NCBI GenBank assembly: GCA_963969365.1
Contig: OZ017748.1
Location: 1,426,001-1,490,000, forward strand
Length of the DNA stretch: 64,000 nucleotides
Source: Asterochloris sp. CNOR1
Taxonomy: Eukaryota; Chlorophyta; Trebouxiophyceae; Trebouxiales; Trebouxiaceae
Reading direction: 5' to 3'
Both the position numbers and the translations under genes were made by a program. How positions within the stretch are numbered: position 1 is the first letter of the stretch; every line of letters starts with the position of its first letter. Of the stretch, positions 57,835 through 64,000 are shown one piece after another. The notes beneath the pieces were generated by a model. It was not told the origin of the DNA. It worked only from the letters and a program-made list of their open reading frames with translations, and ran no database searches.

Positions 57835-59515
57835 TCAGGAGTCATACTGCTGCCGCAGCACCATCTCAGCCTCACTCTTCCAGTTGACTGCCGTGGACTG
57901 GCCTTTAGCTCGTTTGAGCTTTTCCCTCTCCTTGCGATCCTGTTTGCTCCTGGGTAGCTGGGCTGCACCAAGGCCTTTGTCCAAGAAATCAGAGACGCCC
58001 ATTGCTGGTGTGCTTTTCCTCGGCTGTTCAGCACCTCTGTTGGGTGCAGCAGCAGGACCCTGGATCCTGGTAGCTCCACTGTGCGAGTTTCTTGCCACTT
58101 CGCCACCTGAAGCAATGTTTGCTTGAGACAATGTGGCGCAGGGCCTTGGGAGTTGCAGTGCTGAGGCGTCCATGCAAACAGGCTGACGTCTGGGCAAAAG
58201 CAAAAGCACATCTGAGCCAGACATGCTCATGCTGGGTCCAGCACCCGGTTGCGGGAAGACGCTCACCAAGCATGGCCACCTGCGCAGCTGTGACAGCGCT
58301 GCTGCTGACACGCTCATCCAGTGTGTACCTGACTGGGCCAGCAGCAACAACTCCAACCTCAGCAGGCTCCTGCCTGCAGGGTGCATGCACTGCTCAACCT
58401 GCACTACAGGCTTCAACAGCAGCGCCTGCTCTGCAAGCCATCATGGGGTCATGCCAGGCAGGCGTCTGTGTCTCACGCTCTGGAGCACCCGGGGCAAGCA
58501 GACACAAGCTTTCTGCATGCATTTCAAGGGGTTCACCCTTACGCTTTCAGTGCTCTGAGCTTGGGGGCCATCCTGCTGATGTCCCAGGCTTCGTCAGATG
58601 CACGCTTTCTGCTGCCATCACCAGCACCTTCCTGAGCTTGGGCAGGTGCAGGTGCAGCACGCCCACGGTGTATGGGGGCAGCCAGCTGCCTGCATGGCAG
58701 CACGCTTAGGTCAGCACAAGGGCCCCGTCCTTTTTGTGAGAAGCAGATCAGCTGCACAGCTGCCTTGCTGAGCATGGGTACACCTGTGGCAGGGAGATGC
58801 CTTTCGTTGTGACCCAAGGCTGTGGGATGCTGATGGACCTGCCAGCAACAGGCTGGTGTTCAACGACTGAAGCTTGGCTGCCTCACAAAAGCTCCTGTGC
58901 CAGACATGCACAGGGAAGCAACAGGAAGTCAGCCTGCCCACGGTGAGCGCTGCTTTGGTGTGCACCTGGTTGCCTCAGGGGTGAGGTAGTCTGGCGGACG
59001 GTCCAGCGCACCGAGGGCAGACAGCGCAGAAGGCAAGATGGGTGCCTCTGGTGGGCAACCTGCAAGACACACTGTGAAGCTCATGCCTGTACGCCTGCTT
59101 CCCCGGCAGTGGGAAAGGGGGCCCGCTGAATATGCCAGTAGCAGAGCTGCCTGGCTGCTGTGACGCCGCTGGGGCCCAACATGCACATCACCTTCTGCCT
59201 CCACACCTAAATCCCTCTGGCGAGCCAGAGCTGCCCTGTGTCTCCTGGTCACACTGTCATCACTGCAGTGCAAGCCAAGTGCCCTCAGGGCCATTCTCCA
59301 GGGCAGATGTAATGTCTCATCAACATTGTGCATCTGGTAGACCGCCTCTCTCACCTGTCTGCATCACTTTGCTGGAAGTAGCTATCATCTGAGGCTGCAT
59401 CACTGCTGTTGCCATGCAGGGTGGCAGCAGGCTCCTGGGCCTGCCCCTGTCTGTCATCCTGATCAGACTCTGTCCCGGAGCCATACTCCACCAGTGCTAC
59501 CGGCGCCAGTGCCAT
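57835..59515 (-). CDS. Uncharacterised basic protein with conserved-looking C-terminal WKSEAEMVLRQQYD motif
   Basis: I do not recognise a named family. The modelled start (MALAPVALVEYGSGTESDQDD) is an acidic, Ser-rich N-terminus typical of nuclear proteins beginning with a YGS-D/E stretch. The first exon runs about 59355-59515. A second exon near 58980-59070 encodes EAPILPSALSALGALDRPPDYLTPEA. A third near 58560-58690 reads GSRKRASDEAWDISRMAPKLR. The last, ~57835-58130, ends KQDRKEREKLKRAKGQST..NWKSEAEMVLRQQYDS. Basic clusters suggest nuclear or nucleolar location (inference). Exon joins between 58.1 and 59.4 kb are not settled; the GTGAGA donor at 59354 does not match the next exon's phase. 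Confidence 0.5.
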
Positions 59516-59676
59516 CGACTGGCTCCCCACAAGCAGCAAAGAGTGTGTCAGGTAGAGTTCTAGGGTTGGGCAGATTTTCAAATGCCGCTGCACAGAGCTT
59601 TTTGGTCAGAGACAGGAATGTTATCCACTGGGCACCAAAGAGACATGAATTTGTCAGCCTGGAGTTGACACATGGC
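59516..59676. promoter_or_regulatory. Shared bidirectional promoter between two uncharacterised genes
   Basis: About 160 bp between the modelled divergent start codons. An open minus-strand frame continues across it to 59747, so the left gene's start could be farther right. Confidence 0.35.
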
Positions 59677-62600
59677 ATGAGGGCTCCCTCTGAGCCCAGC
59701 AGGTCCCAGGATGCAGACAGCACACTGGCAGCAGTTGCAGAGCTCATTCTCGAATTAGAGGTGGGCTTAGGTGGTGCTTTTTGTTCTGGCGTAGCTCATT
59801 TGATCATAATCATCAAAGATTTGCGTGGTGCCTCTGCAGCGCAATGTCAAAGCTGCCCTCGGCCAGAGCGAGGCGGCTCCTCTCCTGCTGCCAGACAGTG
59901 CAGCCAAGCTGGCAGCACTGCCTGCCAATGTAGTGCAGGCCCTGCATGTGAGTTGCTGCACACCGCCTTCATATTGGCCGAAAGATGACCTGTATTGTCA
60001 TGACACAGCTGCTCACAGTTCTGCTATCCATCACCAATCCCGGAACACGATCTGCAGGCCACTCTCTCTGCTTTGGTGCCTCAGACGCTGAAGAAAGAGG
60101 ACAGCATCTACAGCGAGGCCTCCTTCACTGCATCCAGGGGTCTTGCTGATGGCAGGTGCAGTTGCTTGGCTTGATCCGAGTGTTCCAAGCTTGGCTCTCC
60201 AGTGAGCCTACGTGTCTGATGTACAGCGGCGCCTGAAGCTTGGTGGGTGCATGAGCAGCCTCAGACTTCACACTTGTGTGTGTGGTGCTGCAGGCAAAAG
60301 GCAGCACATGCTCCTTTGAAGGAGGCCAGCCCTTATGCCGCCTCAGCACGCAGGGTGCCGTCGCAGCACGGGTGGAGGGTGGAGCCTGCTCCAGAGCCTG
60401 CCTGGAGCGGCACCAAGAAATCCCTGAGGCCTTGCAGCAGCGGGAGTGGCACAAAGCAGAGACAGAGGGCGCAGCCAGGGCAGGGCCGGAACCCTGCCAG
60501 CATGCATTACCCCGGTGTGCGTGCCAGTACAGCACCTGGCGGGCAGAGGCAGCGCAGCACATGGCCCAGCAGCGGGCCACAGGGCAGGACGCCGGAGGAG
60601 CATGGCCAAGCCAGACGCCCCAGGCCAGCAGTGCAGCCGAGGCCATCGTGGCGCCATGCAGCCTTGCCATGTCGGCATGCAATTGCTCAGAAGGGACCTG
60701 TACAGGGGCCCCGGCCGCCAGCACGCAGGCCACATACTGCCTGTCAGGGCCATGGCCCCCTCTCAGCAGCGCCGTGCCAGGCCAGGCGGCCAGCAACCGC
60801 TGCTGCTGGGCATGGCACGAGGCAGGGCCACTCCCGGCTGGGCGCAGTGCAGAAGCAGAGCGCAGCAGATGCGCGCTGGCTGTCCCAGCTGTGGGCTGAA
60901 CATGGCAGCAGGCTGCAGCTGCACCGCCAGGTCTGGACCGTGCTGGACAAGTCGATGCCCCACTTGCCGCGCTGCCTTGCCATGCATGTGTGCTGCCAGG
61001 TGTGCAAGCACACTGGAGAGAGAAAAGGTTGAAGTTCTTGTTTGGCTGCGCTATATGGGGCCGAAGGGTTTCGCTGGAGTTGGAGTGCAGTGCAAGTGTC
61101 TTTGCACTGCTGGCTGTTGTTGACACACTGACTGGCAGGCGAGACACAGGGGTTGCGGGCACTGCCATTGGCCAGTGTGCTTGCAGTTGGTCCACCACTT
61201 GCGCCACGCCCCCTGCTGTGTGCTCTGTGCAGCTGATGGCCAGCATGCAGCAGGACACGCAGGCGACTCGAGAGGTTCGCCGCTCGGCAGAGTCAGAACT
61301 GGGCTGGGGTGCCTTCCAGGAGGCTGTCTCAGCCTGCAGCAGCAGGGTGTCCTCGCCGGGGCTCATCAGGCCTGGAGTGTCAGACAGGGCAGCGCAGCTC
61401 ACATCGAGGGAGCAGCGCTTCAGTCTGAGGCCTGCAAGCCTTGACGCCCATGCCAGGCCAGGCAGTGCCCCCGACTCGGCGCTGAGTTGCTCCCCGCGGA
61501 GCGCGCGCAGCCCCAGAGGCAGGGCTGGCATGGTCCACCTGCTGCAGGGCAAGGCAAGTCCCCAAGGCTGCTGCACCAGTGTTTCCAAACCTGGCGTCAG
61601 CCGGCCCCTTGGTGTGCAGACGCCTGCTGTCGTCCTTGCGTGAAGTCTTGGGCGTGACATAGCTGCATCTGGAGCTGTGCTCTGTCATCTGTTGGTGGCA
61701 GGCTGCATGCCTCTGCCACTGTGAGGCAAGCTTCATGTCATTGCACAGGCTGGCGGCTGCAGTTGCTCACCTTTGCCCCTGTCACTGCAGTTCACTGTAA
61801 TCCTTGTGCCTGCCTGTGCAGCTGCTGCCTGTCAGCCTTCGCACTGCGATGCCACCAGAGGGGCAGCGTCAGCATGCTCAGGTGCTGCCTATCTGGCCAG
61901 AGCACGAAAGGCCCAGCGAGCAGCACGGCACAGGCTCCCATGTGGGCATGGCAGCTGAATTGGAGCCCTGGATGAGCCTGTCCCTGCCGTACAGCATCAA
62001 CGAGCAGGCGAGGCAGGTGCTTGCAGCAGGACAGCATGGGGGCACTGCAGCAGCCATGCAGGTGGCGCCTGCAGCTCAGCACACACATGGGGAACCCCTG
62101 CCGCCCACCAGGCTAGGGCAGGTGCCCGCCCAGCAGCCGGTGCAAGCAGTGGCTGCGACTGCCGCTGGTGGCCTCCACGGTGCTCAGGCAGACTCTCCAG
62201 AGCCCGGCAAGCTGGTGCTGCATGGGCAGGAGCTGGTGCTGTTTCAGGAGGCTGTGGTGCAGCCATGGGATTGCCCAGCTGGGCTGACATTAGTCAGGGA
62301 CCAAGGCCCCAGCCCACTGCAGCAACAGCCAACCTCAGACAGAGCAACTGCGCCTGCAGGCCCGAAGCAGCAGTGGGTCTCCCATAGCGCTGCTGCTGCT
62401 GGTGCCTGCAACAGTCCCACCCAGGAGGAAGGCAGCAGGCCTGGGCACGCCACAGAGCTGCACCGGTCAGCTGGGGAGCTGCACAAAAAGGCCCCAAGTC
62501 CCATCGTGCCAGCAGAGCAGAGCAGCAATCCAGTGCCGCTGCTGCAGCTGCGGCAGGAAACCATCAGCAGCTCTGCAGCCCCGTGTGTCACACGGTGGCC

Positions 62601-63069
62601 CCAGGGGGAGCAGCAATCTGCTACATCCCCAGGCAGCTGTTGTGCCAGCCCCAGGCAGAGGCGCCATGAGCTGCACTGTCTAATGCGGCCCTGTACTAGC
62701 CCCAGGACAGGTGGCGGAACCTCACGCCACATACACAGTCATGCTGGGCACACTGCTGCCCTCCCGAGGAGGCGAGCGCAGACTGCCCACGTCAGCCGTG
62801 CAAGCAAGACCAATCAGCGCCAGAGCTCCCCTGTGGCATGGACGGCAGCAGCACTGGCTCCCTTCGTCCTGGGGCCAGCGCTGCCAAGTCATGATGACAA
62901 TGGCAAGACGCATCTCCCTATCTTTACCACCTTCAGAACTAAGAAGCATGACATTCCTGTGCCTGCCAAGCGGCGTGGGCATCAATTGTTTCTACACCAT
63001 GCTGAGGGGCAGCTAGCGGCCATGCAACACAAGTTGAGCCAGGTCATGGCACCAAACAGAACAGAGTGA
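59677..63069 (+). CDS. Uncharacterised Gln/Ala/Pro-rich protein, ~845 aa
   Basis: Family not recognised. Modelled exons: 59677-59760, 59840-59947, 60085-60155, 60294-60999, 61233-61553, 61822-63069; phases close (2538 nt). The N-terminus is helical (STLAAVAELILELERNVKAALGQSE.. LAALPANVVQALHTLKKEDSIYSEASF). Residues near 300-340 (SAADARWLSQLWAEHGSRLQLHRQVW) and the 61.2-kb exon (QLMASMQQDTQATREVRRSAESELGWGAFQEAV) look like ordered helices. The rest is low complexity. The 61554 donor is GCAAGT, a textbook GC-AG donor. The frame through exon 4 is doubtful because another frame (60276-60899) is equally protein-like; a missed intron or an error is possible. Ends with a basic patch (RTKKHDIPVPAKRRGHQLFLHH). 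Confidence 0.5.
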
Positions 63070-63307
63070 GCTTCACACACCAGACCAGAACCTCCCCCCT
63101 GTGCTGCGCCTTTCTGAGTGACCATTGAGACTTGCAGCTATCCATGAAAGCACCTGACAGACCGGGCGATGACACCGGCCTTCAACACAAGGAACAATCG
63201 CAACTGCACTGAATGAAACTGCTGCAAATATACATGGATTGCAAGCTGATAGTCTTCCTCGACAGAGGGCCATCTGCACATTCAGTGCACTCAAGTGACT
63301 GGAGCCC

Positions 63308-64000
63308 TCAAGTTGCCTTTTTTGTGGCAGACCCAGCTGCGGCCGTGGGCCTGGTGGGTGCAGTGTCAACGCCAGTGGTAGGCCTGGCAGGGCGCCCACC
63401 GCGCAGCTCGTCTTCAAGTCTCTTCTTGGCCAGCAGGATCTGGTACACACGTGCCAGAATTACCCACAGGGACAAGCTGAACAGGCTGATCCAGAAGTTC
63501 CGCTGCGATGCAGACGCGCAGAGTGTCAGAGTGGGCTGCTGTGAGCAGTTGAGTGATGAAGAAGTGCCACACTCCTTAGCTGCTACTTTGCATTCGAGAT
63601 AACATCTGGCCCAGGCCAAGTACACAGCCTGAGTGTACCTGTGCCCTGGCCTTCTTCAGGCGTGGGTCTGAGTAGATGTTGCCAGGCGTCACATTCTCCA
63701 GTACGCTCTTGTCAGCCTCCATCCTGTAGGTGGTCTGTAGGCAGCCTGCAGCATGCACGCTTGCGCTTCAGCAGCACTCCTGCGAGCCAAACACTGGGCA
63801 GAAGGTGGCACCGCGGCAGGCACAGGCTTTCACCAGCATGTGGAACGCAGCCCCAGTCAATGGCATGGAGCCCGCCTAGCAAGTGGAGCACTTGTGCAGC
63901 AGCACCTTACATGAGCAGATTTGGCTGCCAGTGCACTCAACATGACATGCGTGGAAGCCTTGCAATTGTGATACAATCCCATGCTCAACTGCACACGTTC
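63308..64000 (-). CDS. BAP31/BAP29-like ER membrane protein, C-terminal part; 5' end not resolved or off window
   Basis: Two exons are clear: 63639-63723 (MEADKSVLENVTPGNIYSDP then RLKKARAQ) and 63308-63502 (RNFWISLFSLSLWVILARVY, then QILLAKKRLEDEL, ending AAAGSATKKAT). The AQRNFWIS..LWVILARV helix matches the third transmembrane segment of BAP31-type ER chaperone/sorting proteins, and the KATKK-like C-terminus resembles a dilysine ER-retrieval signal (here ..ATKKAT, imperfect). The two upstream transmembrane segments expected for the family were not found in 63740-64000 and should lie beyond the window. An alternative is an unrelated tail-anchored protein. Confidence 0.5.

Noticed and set aside
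60125-61660. 511-codon open frame on the minus strand
   Set aside because: It lies antisense to the modelled plus-strand exons, has Cys/Pro/Ala-rich composition without domain structure, and crosses introns whose splice signals and phases work on the plus strand. GC-rich codon bias alone can keep it open.
1-64000. Transposons, introner elements or viral relics as source of the intronic repeats
   Set aside because: Each repeat matches only its own adjacent exon edge; I saw no shared element between genes, no terminal inverted repeats and no reverse transcriptase, transposase or capsid-like frames.
1-64000. tRNA, rRNA or snRNA genes
   Set aside because: No cloverleaf-like segments with A/B-box sequences or rRNA cores were recognised by eye, though short RNA genes could be missed.

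Overview
The window is nuclear DNA from a green alga, most likely a trebouxiophyte-type chlorophyte. The genes are intron-dense: I modelled roughly 100 introns, nearly all ending in (C/T)TGCAG. The proteins carry long Ala/Gln/Ser/Pro-rich tracts. A plastid-type fatty-acid desaturase with a transit-like leader and a plant-type MATE carrier sit among ordinary eukaryotic housekeeping genes. There are no bacterial operons, and I saw no tRNA, rRNA, CRISPR array or intact mobile element. The species call is inference from style, not from a database.

Layout, left to right: RTEL1-like helicase (-, 3' end off the left edge) <> kinesin-4-like motor (+) >< RNase H2 subunit C (-) <> MATE transporter (+) >< coiled-coil protein (-); armadillo/HEAT-like protein (-) <> ZNG1/CobW GTPase (+); small single-TM protein (+) >< flavin amine/polyamine oxidase (-) <> REV1 translesion polymerase (+); giant LRR/Sfi1-like/coiled-coil protein (+) >< acyl desaturase (-) <> eIF1A (+) >< uncharacterised basic protein (-) <> uncharacterised Gln/Ala-rich protein (+) >< BAP31-like ER protein (-, 5' part off the right edge). 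Most neighbours are head-to-head or tail-to-tail pairs sharing short promoters or overlapping 3' ends. Three genes concern genome stability (RTEL1, RNase H2C, REV1). Two suggest microtubule or basal-body roles (kinesin, LRR/Sfi1-like).

The most unusual structural theme is inside the introns. Many hold decayed tandem copies of the neighbouring exon-intron junction (exon end plus donor, or acceptor plus exon start), in one to three copies. Their ages range from a nearly perfect 65-bp duplication in the armadillo gene to barely recognisable relics. In REV1 this process appears to have copied a ubiquitin-binding-motif exon. Other points of interest are a kinesin whose modelled N-terminus is a textbook N-myristoylation/palmitoylation signal, REV1 with three UBMs and a 464-codon low-complexity exon, a polyamine oxidase with a ~230-residue insertion in its catalytic domain, an apparent excess of GC-AG introns, and two divergent genes whose start codons share one CATG.

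Exon coordinates were derived by hand from splice consensus, reading-phase continuity and family similarity. Where phases closed exactly (kinesin, RNASEH2C, MATE, ZNG1, desaturase, eIF1A) confidence in the model is high.
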